A DNA stretch of 32,135 nt from Clostridiaceae bacterium (GCA_016293155.1 JAEDEU010000007.1:1-32135); one strand, 5' to 3'. Shown: positions 16,501 to 24,430, counted from the first letter of the stretch. Notes: generated by a model not told the origin, from the sequence alone. Translations and numbers: made by a program.

Positions 16501-17070
16501 ATGACTTTAGCAAATAAGATCACATTGGCGCGCATCGCGCTCATTCCGTTTTTCCTCGGTTTTGCTGTTGCCGGCGGAAGCGGCTGTACGGCGGTTGCGC
16601 TCGTGCTGTTCATCGTGGCGAGCGTCACGGACTTTCTGGACGGCTACATTGCGCGCAAGTACAATCAGGTCACGGATTTCGGCAAGTTCGTTGATCCACT
16701 GGCGGATAAGCTGATGGTGTGCGCCGCGCTGCTGCTGTTCGTGGAAAAGGGACTGATGTCCGGCATTCTGGTGTTCATCATTCTCGCGCGTGAGTTCATC
16801 ATCACCTCGCTGAGAACGGTCGCCATGGGCAAGGGCAGAGTGCTCGCCGCAAGCTGGACCGGCAAGGTAAAGACCTGTACACAGATCGTGTGCATCTGCC
16901 TGATTTTCCTGTGCGTCATTCTGGAGGGCGGAAATGAGATGAGTGCCTTCGGCAGCACGTTCTGCACGATTGCAGGCTGGGTTATGACGCTGATTACGCT
17001 GTACTCCGGCTATGATTACATGAGCAAAAACTGGGATATCGTTGCCGAGGGCGCAACCAAATCCAAGTAA
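16501..17070 (+). CDS. pgsA: CDP-diacylglycerol-glycerol-3-phosphate 3-phosphatidyltransferase
   Basis: Membrane enzyme making phosphatidylglycerol phosphate from CDP-diacylglycerol and glycerol-3-phosphate, the committed step to phosphatidylglycerol and cardiolipin. The 189-residue product has the complete CDP-alcohol phosphotransferase signature: D47-G48-x2-A51-R52-x8-G61-x3-D65-x3-D69. Several transmembrane segments follow. The opening TLANKITLARIALIPFF is standard for PgsA. A purine-rich GGGAAAGGG precedes the ATG. It has its own strong promoter, and cysS follows after 24 nt. The cardiolipin synthase at 2777-4300 uses the downstream product. Confidence 0.92.
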   Translation: MTLANKITLARIALIPFFLGFAVAGGSGCTAVALVLFIVASVTDFLDGYIARKYNQVTDFGKFVDPLADKLMVCAALLLFVEKGLMSGILVFIILAREFIITSLRTVAMGKGRVLAASWTGKVKTCTQIVCICLIFLCVILEGGNEMSAFGSTFCTIAGWVMTLITLYSGYDYMSKNWDIVAEGATKSK

Positions 17071-17094
17071 TTTCACACATTTAAGGAGATTGTT

Positions 17095-18501
17095 ATGAGA
17101 TTATATAACTCGATGACCCGTACCAAGGAGGAGTTTGTCCCGATTGAGCCGGGCAAGGTCAAGATGTACTCCTGCGGTCCGACCGTGTACAACTATTTCC
17201 ACATCGGCAACGCGCGTCCGTTTATCATGTTTGATATTCTGCGCCGTTATTTCGAGTACCGCGGCTATGAGGTCAACTTTGTTCAGAACTTTACCGATAT
17301 TGACGACAAGGTCATCAACAAGGCAAACGACGAGGGCGTAACCTATGATGTGATTGCGGACCGCTATATCAAGGAATACTTCGTGGATGCACAGGGTCTG
17401 GGCATTCACAAGGCAACCGTGCATCCGCGCGCAACCGAGACGATGGACGCGATTATCGACATCGTCAAGAAGCTGGTCGAGAACGGCTATGCCTACGAGT
17501 CGCAGGGCGATGTCTATTTCCGCACCAAGAAGTTCAAGGAATACGGCAAGCTGTCCCATCAGCCGCTGGATGAGCTTCAGGCGGGCGCACGCATCAGCGT
17601 GGGCGAGCTGAAGGAGGATCCGATGGACTTCGCTGTCTGGAAGGCTGCAAAGCCGGGCGAGCCGAGCTGGACCTCCCCGTGGGGCGAGGGCCGTCCGGGC
17701 TGGCACATCGAGTGCTCCGCGATGGCAAACAAGTATCTGGGTGAAACCATCGACATCCATTCCGGCGGCAAGGATCTGATCTTCCCGCACCACGAGAATG
17801 AGATTGCCCAGTCCGAGTGCGCAAACGGCTGTGAGTTCGCGCACTACTGGCTGCACAACGGCTTCCTGACCATCGACAACGAAAAAATGTCCAAGTCCAA
17901 GGGCAATTTCTTTATGGTACGCGATGCGGCAAAGGTCTACGGCTATGAGACCATCCGTATGTTCATGCTGAGCGCGCATTACAGAAGCCCGCTGAACTAT
18001 TCCGAGGATTCGCTCATGATGGCAAAGGCTTCGCTGGAGCGCCTGTACACCGCTGCGGAGAACCTGCTGTTCCTGCTCGACCACCAGAGCGGCGATATCA
18101 TGACCGCAGAGGAAGCGGCAAAGATGGAGTCCTTTGGCAAGTACCGCCAGAAGTTCATCGACGCAATGGACGACGACCTGAACACCGCGGACGCACTGGC
18201 AGCGATCTTCGAGCTGGTTCGTGAGATCAACACCGCCGTCAAGGACCCGAACTGCACGAAGGCATTCGTTCAGGCGGCTTATGACGAGATGATGGAGCTG
18301 TGCGGTGTCGTCGGTCTGGTCGATCATCTGGAGAAGAAGACCATTGACAGCGAGGTCGAGGAGCTGATTGCACAGCGCGCCGCTGCCAAGAAGGCAAAGA
18401 ACTTTGCCGAGGCGGATCGTATCCGCGATTACCTGCTCAATGAGAAGGGCATTATCATTAAGGATACCCGTCAGGGCACGCAGTGGAGCTACAAGGAATA
18501 A
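17095..18501 (+). CDS. cysS: Cysteinyl-tRNA synthetase
   Basis: Class I synthetase charging tRNA-Cys. The 468-residue product has zinc ligands C27, C207, H232 and E236, the HIGH-type motif HIGN (36-39) and KMSKS (264-268). The C-terminal DALR-type helical region is present (FDDLNTADALAAIFELVREIN-like segment near 355-380). AAGGAG precedes the ATG. The gene follows pgsA by 24 nt, so there is no room for a T-box leader, and none is seen before pgsA. It ends the long run at a strong terminator. Confidence 0.96.
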   Translation: MRLYNSMTRTKEEFVPIEPGKVKMYSCGPTVYNYFHIGNARPFIMFDILRRYFEYRGYEVNFVQNFTDIDDKVINKANDEGVTYDVIADRYIKEYFVDAQGLGIHKATVHPRATETMDAIIDIVKKLVENGYAYESQGDVYFRTKKFKEYGKLSHQPLDELQAGARISVGELKEDPMDFAVWKAAKPGEPSWTSPWGEGRPGWHIECSAMANKYLGETIDIHSGGKDLIFPHHENEIAQSECANGCEFAHYWLHNGFLTIDNEKMSKSKGNFFMVRDAAKVYGYETIRMFMLSAHYRSPLNYSEDSLMMAKASLERLYTAAENLLFLLDHQSGDIMTAEEAAKMESFGKYRQKFIDAMDDDLNTADALAAIFELVREINTAVKDPNCTKAFVQAAYDEMMELCGVVGLVDHLEKKTIDSEVEELIAQRAAAKKAKNFAEADRIRDYLLNEKGIIIKDTRQGTQWSYKE

Positions 18502-18508
18502 TCCAATC

Positions 18509-18541
18509 AACGCCGTTTCCGAAGGGGAACGGCGTTTTTTC
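18509..18541 (+). terminator. Terminator after cysS
   Basis: AACGCCGTT (18509-18517) pairs with AACGGCGTT (18528-18536), extended by T-G/C-G pairs; six Ts follow. It closes the ten-gene run. Confidence 0.9.
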
Positions 18542-18713
18542 CTGCAAAACGGGCTGACAGTTTTGTTGGTTTAGTACGATAAAATGCGGGAAACATACGA
18601 AAAAACGTCATGCTTTTGACAGAATATCGCGAAAAACAGCCGGATGGCAAAATATGTCGCAAAATGCCTATGTGCGTTCAAAAAACCGGGAAAAATTTCA
18701 TCAATACCATCAG
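18542..18713 (+). other. Gene-free stretch upstream of the guaB promoter
   Basis: A/T-rich, with no ORF and no purine riboswitch core that I can recognise. GCAAAAT occurs twice, at 18647-18653 and 18659-18665, a 12-bp period, which may be chance. The full cysS-to-guaB gap is 334 bases. Confidence 0.4.
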
Positions 18714-18742
18714 TTTACATTGACACTTTCGGGGCATATAAT
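18714..18742 (+). promoter_or_regulatory. guaB promoter
   Basis: TTTACA (18714-18719), 17 bp, perfect TATAAT (18737-18742). The leader is about 85-90 nt. A second TTGACA (18721 region) overlaps the spacer but has no good -10 at 17 bp. Confidence 0.78.
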
Positions 18743-18835
18743 ATATCTTAACAACTTATTTCAAATCCGAAAATACAGGCGCGGGGCGGCGTGTGGTCCG
18801 CTCGCTGTCCGAGAAGAAAAGGAGTCGAAGAATCT

Positions 18836-20347
18836 ATGGCATACTACTTTAGTGAACCGTCGCGCACATTTAGTGAATACCTTCTCGTCCCGGGATATTC
18901 CTCCGCAGACTGCATCCCGTATAATGTCAGCCTGAAGACCCCGCTGGTCAAGTTCCGCAAGGGTGAGGAAGAGTGCCCGCTGTCCATCAATATCCCGATG
19001 GTTTCTGCAATCATGCAGGCGGTTTCCAACGACACCATGGCGATCGCTCTGGCAAAGGAAGGCGGCATTTCGTTCATTTACGGCTCTCAGTCCATTGAGA
19101 GCGAGGCAAGCATGGTTGCCCGCGTCAAGAGCCATAAGGCAGGCTTTGTTGTCAGCGTATCCAACCTGAAGCCGACCGCAACTCTGGCAGATGTCCTTGC
19201 ACTCAAGGAGAAGAACGGCTATTCCACCATCGCCATCACCGAGGACGGCACCTGCACCGGCAAGCTGTGCGGCATCGTCACCAGCCGTGACTACCGCGTC
19301 AGCCGTATGGAGACCAGCGTCTGTGTTGCAGACTTTATGACTCCGATTGAAAAGCTGATCGTAGGCAATAAGAACACCACCCTCAAGGAAGCAAATGACA
19401 TCATCTGGGATCACAAGCTGAATGCGCTGCCGATTATCGACGACGAAGGCTGCCTGATGTACATCGTCTTCCGCAAGGACTACGACTCCCATAAGGAGAA
19501 CAAGCTGGAGCTGCTGGACGCGCACAAGCGCTATGTTGTCGGCGCCGGCATCAACACCCGCGACTACAAGGAGCGCGTTCCGGCTCTGATTGAGGCCGGT
19601 GCAGACGTTCTGTGCATCGACTCCTCTGAGGGCTTCTCCGAGTGGCAGAAGCTGACCATCGACTGGATCCGTGAGACCTACGGCGATACCGTCAAGGTCG
19701 GCGCGGGCAATGTCGTTGACCGCGAGGGCTTCCGCTTCCTGGCAGAGGCAGGCGCGGACTTCATCAAGATCGGCATCGGCGGCGGCTCCATCTGCATCAC
19801 CCGTGAGCAGAAGGGCATCGGCCGCGGACAGGCAACCGCTGTCATCGAGGTTGCAGCAGCCCGCGATGAGTATTACAAGGAGACCGGCATCTATATTCCG
19901 ATCTGCTCGGACGGCGGTCTGGTTTACGACTACCATATGACTCTGGCTCTGGCAATGGGCGCAGACTTCCTGATGCTCGGCCGTTACTTCTCCCGCTTCG
20001 ACGAGTCCCCGACCAACCGCGTTGTCATCGGCGGCACCTATATGAAGGAGTACTGGGGCGAAGGCTCTGCACGTGCAAGAAACTGGCAGCGCTACGACAT
20101 GGGCGGCGACAAGAAGCTGTCCTTCGAGGAGGGCGTTGACTCCTATGTTCCGTATGCCGGCAAGCTCAAGGACAATCTGGACATGACCCTGTCCAAGATC
20201 CGCTCCACCATGTGCAACTGCGGCGCGCTCTCCATTCCGGAGTTACAGGAGAAGGCGAAGATCACGCTGGTATCCGCTACCTCCATCGTCGAGGGCGGCG
20301 CACACGACGTTGTCCTGAAGGATTCCTCTCAGAACATCGTCAAGTAA
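18836..20347 (+). CDS. guaB: IMP dehydrogenase, Tritrichomonas-like type
   Basis: Oxidises IMP to XMP with NAD+, the first committed step to GMP. The 503-residue product starts at the ATG at 18836 with AAAAGGAG upstream. It has a split TIM barrel with two CBS-type modules between (about 110-220). The catalytic loop is GGGSICITREQKGIGRGQ with Cys320, rather than the GPGSICTTR form of common bacterial enzymes. The mobile flap has Arg419-Tyr420 in ARNWQRYD. Length, loop, flap and the C-terminal STMCNCGAL and SIVEGGAHDV segments closely match the T. foetus enzyme as I recall it, with a one-residue offset from its Cys319 and Arg418. K311 and E432 sit where that enzyme has K310 and E431, residues tied to low mycophenolate sensitivity. 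Confidence 0.94.
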   Translation: MAYYFSEPSRTFSEYLLVPGYSSADCIPYNVSLKTPLVKFRKGEEECPLSINIPMVSAIMQAVSNDTMAIALAKEGGISFIYGSQSIESEASMVARVKSHKAGFVVSVSNLKPTATLADVLALKEKNGYSTIAITEDGTCTGKLCGIVTSRDYRVSRMETSVCVADFMTPIEKLIVGNKNTTLKEANDIIWDHKLNALPIIDDEGCLMYIVFRKDYDSHKENKLELLDAHKRYVVGAGINTRDYKERVPALIEAGADVLCIDSSEGFSEWQKLTIDWIRETYGDTVKVGAGNVVDREGFRFLAEAGADFIKIGIGGGSICITREQKGIGRGQATAVIEVAAARDEYYKETGIYIPICSDGGLVYDYHMTLALAMGADFLMLGRYFSRFDESPTNRVVIGGTYMKEYWGEGSARARNWQRYDMGGDKKLSFEEGVDSYVPYAGKLKDNLDMTLSKIRSTMCNCGALSIPELQEKAKITLVSATSIVEGGAHDVVLKDSSQNIVK

Positions 20348-20635
20348 ATGGCACTGTCAAAGACAGAGAAAAAAGCCATCCTGAAGCGTTTGCGGGAGCA
20401 GGAAAGCAAGCCCTTGCTTCTGAAAAAAACGCAGGTCAGAAAACTGTTTGCTTTTTTGGAAACGAAGCTGGAGCAGCAGCCCTGTGACCATACGCTGTGT
20501 CATACGCAGGCATGGCTGAACCAAAACATCCCGCCGGAAAAGCATCAGGTGATTCTGGACGAGATGGAGGAAATGGGCGGCTTCTGCGACTGTGAGGTCG
20601 TGCTCAACTGCTACGAACAATACGATTTCGATTGA
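20348..20635 (+). CDS. DUF2695-type small protein
   Basis: A 95-residue acidic/basic cytoplasmic protein starting on the base after the guaB stop (TAA-ATG), with no clear Shine-Dalgarno of its own. It probably relies on reinitiation after guaB. The N terminus is a charged helix (SKTEKKAILKRLREQE). The second half holds CDHTLCHTQAWL (46-57) and GGFCDCEVVLN (77-87), matching the CDHT…GGxCDCEVxxN pattern I associate with DUF2695. The conserved cysteines and histidine could bind a metal, but no function is established. A terminator follows immediately. Confidence 0.75.
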   Translation: MALSKTEKKAILKRLREQESKPLLLKKTQVRKLFAFLETKLEQQPCDHTLCHTQAWLNQNIPPEKHQVILDEMEEMGGFCDCEVVLNCYEQYDFD

Positions 20636-20639
20636 ATGC

Positions 20640-20673
20640 AAAGCGGCAGATCCGAATGGATCTGCCGCTTTTT
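20640..20673 (+). terminator. Terminator after guaB-DUF2695
   Basis: A perfect 14-bp stem (20640-20653 with 20658-20671), a GAAT loop, and a short T run. Confidence 0.88.
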
Positions 20674-20677
20674 GCGC

Positions 20678-20706
20678 AAAAAAACCGCCGTGCCGGAGCA
20701 CAGCGG
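20678..20706 (-). terminator. Terminator of the BI-1/YccA gene (minus strand)
   Basis: On the minus strand, a 9-bp stem with one wobble pair (20706-20698 with 20693-20685) is followed by seven Ts. It lies 10 nt past the stop of the minus-strand gene, back to back with the guaB terminator. Confidence 0.8.
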
Positions 20707-20715
20707 GTGATTTGC

Positions 20716-21432
20716 TTAGTCTCGGTTGCCGAACAGGCGGAGCAGATACAGGAACAGGTTGATGAAGTCCAGATACAGCTGTAACGCGGAAAAGATCGAC
20801 ACCTTTTTGAGCATTTCCGGATGGTCTGCATAGGCATAATAGTAGTTGCGTACCATCTGGGTATCGTAGGCGGTAAAGCCGAGGAAGATGACCATGCCGA
20901 TGGTGCAGATGCCGGTTTCAAACGTGGTAAAGTTGAAGAACAGACCGAGAATCACATCAAAAATGACGAGGAAAATCAGTCCGCCGATGAGCACCGGACG
21001 AATGCGGGTCAGATCAGCCTTGGTTTTCCAGCCGTACAGCGCCATCAGACCGAAGTACAGCGCGCACATGCCGAATACCATGATGAGCACGCCGACATCG
21101 TAGAGGAGGAACAGCGAGCCGAAGGAAACACCGGTCAGCGCGGCATAGCCGAAAAACAGTGCGCGTGCCGTGCCGATTTTGAGCTTCTGAACACGGGATG
21201 CAAGGACAAGTACCACTACGACCTCCGCAATCGGCAGACCGAAGCACAGCGCCGGATGGTACAACAGGAACTCGGTGACGCCGGTCAGCAGACTGGCAAT
21301 CGCGAGGAAAAAGGTCGTAACCAGTCCGAGGAACATCCAGCCGAAGGTTTTTGCGGTATAGGTGGCGATCGGTTCACGAAGGGTAATACCGTCGTTTTGA
21401 TTGTACTGATACGGATCAAGATTCTGATTCAT
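20716..21432 (-). CDS. Bax inhibitor-1/YccA family membrane protein
   Basis: A 238-residue integral membrane protein of the BI-1/TMBIM family. Bacterial members include YccA, which modulates FtsH, and BsYetJ, a pH-sensitive calcium leak channel. Seven hydrophobic segments are evident after a polar N terminus of about 25 residues. Family features are TGVSFGSLF in the middle and GFTAYDTQMVRNYYY near the end. The latter includes the conserved aspartate of the calcium/pH gate region. The ATG at 21432 is preceded by AAAGGGGG at 8 nt; upstream in-frame starts read back through the promoter. The gene stands alone. Whether it acts as channel or protease modulator cannot be decided here. Confidence 0.88.
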   Translation of the reverse strand: MNQNLDPYQYNQNDGITLREPIATYTAKTFGWMFLGLVTTFFLAIASLLTGVTEFLLYHPALCFGLPIAEVVVVLVLASRVQKLKIGTARALFFGYAALTGVSFGSLFLLYDVGVLIMVFGMCALYFGLMALYGWKTKADLTRIRPVLIGGLIFLVIFDVILGLFFNFTTFETGICTIGMVIFLGFTAYDTQMVRNYYYAYADHPEMLKKVSIFSALQLYLDFINLFLYLLRLFGNRD

Positions 21433-21462
21433 CAGATAAACCCCCTTTGATTTTATGGTCTT

Positions 21463-21491
21463 ATTATACAGCAGTTTGCACGGATTGTACA
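21463..21491 (-). promoter_or_regulatory. Promoter of the BI-1/YccA gene
   Basis: Minus-strand TGTACA (21491-21486, 4 of 6 consensus), 17 bp, perfect TATAAT (21468-21463). Confidence 0.68.
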
Positions 21492-21514
21492 GAAAAACAG
21501 CGGTCGCTTTTGGT

Positions 21515-21543
21515 TTGCAAGTGTAAAAAAATTGCGATAAAAT
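21515..21543 (+). promoter_or_regulatory. Probable promoter of the ClC gene
   Basis: TTGCAA (21515-21520), 17 bp, TAAAAT (21538-21543). It is divergent from the BI-1 promoter. A weaker alternative is TTGCGA (21532) with TATGAA (21554). Confidence 0.5.
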
Positions 21544-21580
21544 ATGAATAGAGTATGAACTGGGAAAAGAGGGAAGCAGG

Positions 21581-23155
21581 ATGGATTTGCGGTCAAAAAG
21601 CGGCAGTGTACTGCACCGGTTTCGCTCCATGCGCCCGCGCATGATTGCGGAGGGCGTGCTTGTGGGCGCGGCGGCAGGCAGTATTTCGATTTTGTATCGT
21701 TATATGCTGGGCAAGGCGGATGAATGGCGCAGCGGCGCACTGGAATTTTGCTCGGGCAGCTGGAAGACAATGCTGCTGTGGGCTGTGGTGCTTGTCGTCG
21801 CCGGACTTCTGGTGGCAGCGCTCACGCGGTGGGAGCCGATGATCTCCGGCTCGGGCATTCCGCAGGTAGAGGCGGAGATGGCAGGCTATCTCAAGCCGGT
21901 CTGGTGGCGCGTCATTCTGGGCAAGCTCGCCGGCGGCTTCCTGTGTATTTTTGGCGGTCTGTCGCTCGGACGTGAGGGGCCGTCCATCCAGCTCGGCGGT
22001 ATGACGGGCAAGGGGATTTCCCGACTGCTCGGACGCTTCCGCCTGGAGGAGCACTTTTTGATTACCTGCGGAGCGTCTGCGGGCTTGTCTGCCGCATTCA
22101 ATGCGCCGCTTGCGGGCGTTATGTTTGCACTGGAGGAGGTACACCGCAACTTTTCCGCGGTGATTATGCTGTCCTGCATGGCGGCCTCCCTGACCGCGGA
22201 CTTCGTTTCCAAGTATATTTTTGGGCTGGAGCCGGTATTCCGCTTTGCCGTGGAGGGCATGATTCCACTGGAGAGTTATGCAATCGTAATCGGGCTGGGA
22301 CTGCTGTGCGGCGTGCTCGGTGCATTCTACAATAAAGTATTGCTCGCATCGCAGACGGCATACAAAAAACTGAAATTTTTGTCTCAGCGCGGCAAGATTC
22401 TGCTGCCGTTTCTGTGTGCGGCGGTGCTGGGCTTTACCATGCCGCAGGTGCTCGGCGGAGGACATGAGATGATCGAGCTGCTGACCGACGGCGATCTGGT
22501 ACTGAGCGGAATCCTGATACTGCTCGCGGCAAAGTTCCTGTTTTCCATGGTCAGCTTTGGTTCGGGCGCACCGGGCGGCATCTTCTTTCCGCTGCTCGTG
22601 CTCGGCGCCTATATCGGCGGCGCCTACGGCACGGCGCTGATGGAATACCTCGGCATGAATCCGGCATACTATCAGAATCTGATTATCATTGCGATGGCGG
22701 CGCTGTTTGCATCCATTGTGCGCGCGCCGATCACCGGCATCGTGCTCATCAGTGAAATGACCGGAAGTTTTTCCCATCTGCTCACGCTGTCCATCGCATC
22801 GTTGATTTCCTATATTGTGGCGGATCTGCTGGGCAGCGCGCCGGTTTATGAGAGCCTGACCGAGCGTCTGCTTGCAAACAACAATATCCGCACACCCGAA
22901 GCCGGTTCGCGCAATAAGACCATTTGTCAGGTGGTTGTGGAAGCGGGCAGCGAGGTGGACGGACAGCTTATCCGCAATCTGAGCCTGCCGAGCGGTCTGC
23001 TGATTGTGTCCGTTCAGCGCGGCGGCGATGAAATCATTCCGAAGGGCAACACCCGGATTCATGCGGGCGATACCATTGCCGTGATGGTCAGTGAGGCGGA
23101 TGCCGCGGCGATGAGCTCGGTGCTGCGGCATATGACAAGCATGAAAGAGGGATGA
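21581..23155 (+). CDS. ClC-family chloride/proton antiporter with C-terminal RCK_C-like domain
   Basis: A 524-residue ClC transporter. The selectivity-filter motifs are all present: GSGIP (90-94), GREGP with the external gating Glu132, and GIFFP in the second half (GSGAPGGIFFPLLVLGAYIGGAYG). Glu186 in ALEEVHRNF lines up with the internal proton-relay Glu203 of E. coli ClC. Both glutamates point to a proton-coupled Cl- antiporter rather than a channel, probably used in acid or ion homeostasis. After the last helix, residues about 440-520 (EAGSEVDGQLIRNLSLPSGLL to the end) look like a TrkA_C/RCK_C regulatory domain, a known fusion in Firmicutes. The glycosylase gene starts one base after its stop. 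Confidence 0.9.
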   Translation: MDLRSKSGSVLHRFRSMRPRMIAEGVLVGAAAGSISILYRYMLGKADEWRSGALEFCSGSWKTMLLWAVVLVVAGLLVAALTRWEPMISGSGIPQVEAEMAGYLKPVWWRVILGKLAGGFLCIFGGLSLGREGPSIQLGGMTGKGISRLLGRFRLEEHFLITCGASAGLSAAFNAPLAGVMFALEEVHRNFSAVIMLSCMAASLTADFVSKYIFGLEPVFRFAVEGMIPLESYAIVIGLGLLCGVLGAFYNKVLLASQTAYKKLKFLSQRGKILLPFLCAAVLGFTMPQVLGGGHEMIELLTDGDLVLSGILILLAAKFLFSMVSFGSGAPGGIFFPLLVLGAYIGGAYGTALMEYLGMNPAYYQNLIIIAMAALFASIVRAPITGIVLISEMTGSFSHLLTLSIASLISYIVADLLGSAPVYESLTERLLANNNIRTPEAGSRNKTICQVVVEAGSEVDGQLIRNLSLPSGLLIVSVQRGGDEIIPKGNTRIHAGDTIAVMVSEADAAAMSSVLRHMTSMKEG

Positions 23156-23156
23156 C

Positions 23157-23657
23157 ATGAGAGTAACACATGAGGCATTCGGCGCGTATTTTGACGAACT
23201 TTCGCAGGTGCTGATTCTGGGCTCGGTGCCGTCGCCCAAGTCGCGCGAGTACGGATTTTATTACGCCCATCCACAGAACCGATTCTGGCGCGTGCTGCCG
23301 GCACTGTTCGGGGAGCCGTCGCTCACAGGCGATATTTTTGCACAGAAGCAGTTTCTCACACGGCATCACATTGCGCTGTGGGACGTGCTGGACAGCTGTG
23401 ATATCGAAGGCGCATCCGATGCGACCATCCGCAATCCGGTTGCCAACGACATGAATATCATTCTCAGGCAGGCACCCATCCGGGCGATTTTTGCCACGGG
23501 CGCAAAGGCGGCGCAGCTCTATCGAAAGCACTGCCAGCCGCAGTGCGGCGTGCCGGTGCGGCAGCTGCCGTCCACCTCTCCGGCGAACTGCGCGGTGAAA
23601 TTTGACGCGCTGTGCGAGAAATACAGTGTAATCAAAACCATTTTGGAGCAGGAATAA
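23157..23657 (+). CDS. Hypoxanthine-DNA glycosylase-like protein (UDG superfamily)
   Basis: A 166-residue member of the uracil-DNA glycosylase superfamily, closest to the family-6 deoxyinosine (hypoxanthine) glycosylases, which excise deaminated adenine. The diagnostic N-terminal block is ILGSVPSPKSREYGFYYAHPQNRFWRV (split: GSVPSPKS at 22-29, FYYAHPQNRFW at 34-44). Also seen are ALWDVLDSCDIEGASDATIRNP and the C-terminal LPSTSPAN (137-144), equivalent to the HPSP loop of Ung. The start lies one base after the ClC stop (TGACATG), so it is probably co-translated with the transporter. Functional linkage to chloride transport is unlikely. A family-4-like or Mug-like role is an alternative. Confidence 0.8.
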   Translation: MRVTHEAFGAYFDELSQVLILGSVPSPKSREYGFYYAHPQNRFWRVLPALFGEPSLTGDIFAQKQFLTRHHIALWDVLDSCDIEGASDATIRNPVANDMNIILRQAPIRAIFATGAKAAQLYRKHCQPQCGVPVRQLPSTSPANCAVKFDALCEKYSVIKTILEQE

Positions 23658-23664
23658 AAATACA

Positions 23665-23698
23665 AAGGTGCCCGACCGGAGAACCGGTCGGGCACCTT
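23665..23698 (-). terminator. Bidirectional terminator between the glycosylase gene and DUF1292
   Basis: A perfect 15-bp stem (23665-23679 with 23684-23698) with an AGAA loop. The T-rich tail is better on the minus strand, serving DUF1292, but the hairpin also lies right after the plus-strand stop. Confidence 0.8.
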
Positions 23699-23717
23699 GT
23701 CTGTGCGGAAATAATGC

Positions 23718-24026
23718 TTATTCCTCGGTCTCAGCTTCGTAAGCGGTCTTGAACAGATCGAACAGCTTGTTCAGCAGCTCCTCGTCCTCGACAGCGCTGA
23801 AGCGCTCCAGATCCTCGTCGTCGCCGTCCTCTGCCGGGTCAACCTTCAGGATCATAACCTCAACTTCCTCCTCGCCGTCGCTCTCCAGAGCGTCAGCCGG
23901 AGCCAGGACGATATAGTCCTCCTCGTCGTAGCTGATGACGTCCAGCTGAACATAATCGCACTCTACGCCGTTTTCATCGGTCAGGGTGAGCACTTCCTCA
24001 AATTCTTCCAGCATTTCTTCAGTCAT
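23718..24026 (-). CDS. DUF1292 (YrzB-like) acidic protein
   Basis: A strongly acidic 102-residue protein. The body MTEEMLEEFEEVLTLTDENG, then YVQLDVISYDEEDYIVLAPAD and a low-complexity acidic linker (DGEEEVEVMILKVDPAEDGDDED in part), matches DUF1292 proteins. In Firmicutes these often lie near the Holliday junction resolvase ruvX/yrrK, which is not seen here. Function is unknown. The ATG at 24026 is selected because GGAGG lies 8 nt upstream; the longer open frame is out of line with the family. It follows the MIF-like gene by 26 nt and is likely in the same transcript. Confidence 0.85.
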   Translation of the reverse strand: MTEEMLEEFEEVLTLTDENGVECDYVQLDVISYDEEDYIVLAPADALESDGEEEVEVMILKVDPAEDGDDEDLERFSAVEDEELLNKLFDLFKTAYEAETEE

Positions 24027-24052
24027 GGTAAAAACCTCCAGTTTCGTGTGTG

Positions 24053-24397
24053 TTACTTTAACGAGCCGCCAGTGCCCCATTCCTTGAACGGGGTGATGGT
24101 CATAAAGATCTGATTCGGTGCCAGCCCGCAGGTTTCGCATACGGAAGCAAACACCGCCTCGGTAAAGCTCTTTTTGTGCTCGAACTCGGTATCGCCGTAC
24201 ATGCGCACATCAATAAAAGCGAGCTTTTCCTGCCTGCTGCCGCCAAAATACATCGTGTGCCTGTCGGAGATGTCCACCATCAGAACCTTTTCGGTTTTGT
24301 TCGGCAGCTTGGTGATGCACTGGCCGAGACCGGTCTTGACGGCATCCTTCTGCTCCTCAGACAGCGCTACTGTAGTATTGACAGAAATATAGGGCAT
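24053..24397 (-). CDS. MIF-like tautomerase
   Basis: A 114-residue tautomerase-superfamily protein resembling macrophage migration inhibitory factor. It starts MPYISVNTTVALSEEQKDA, so removal of Met would expose the catalytic Pro1. It retains the MYFGGS segment that matches MAFGGS of human MIF. Length is almost identical to mammalian MIF (about 115), not the short 62-residue 4-oxalocrotonate tautomerase. The ATG at 24397 is used rather than the GTG 9 bases upstream because only it places proline at position 2 and has AGAGG at 8 nt. It heads a transcript with DUF1292. Enolase/ketonase activity is expected; the physiological substrate is unknown. No signal peptide is visible. Confidence 0.85.
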   Translation of the reverse strand: MPYISVNTTVALSEEQKDAVKTGLGQCITKLPNKTEKVLMVDISDRHTMYFGGSRQEKLAFIDVRMYGDTEFEHKKSFTEAVFASVCETCGLAPNQIFMTITPFKEWGTGGSLK

Positions 24398-24430
24398 AAT
24401 CAGCACCTCTCTTTGATTTGAGTTATCCCC

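Noticed and set aside
17071..17094. T-box leader for cysS
   Set aside because: Only 24 nt separate pgsA and cysS, and the leader before pgsA has no T-box sequence.
18542..18835. Purine or PRPP-type control element before guaB
   Set aside because: I could not find a purine riboswitch core or a clear PurR box. The GCAAAAT pair is too short to support a call.
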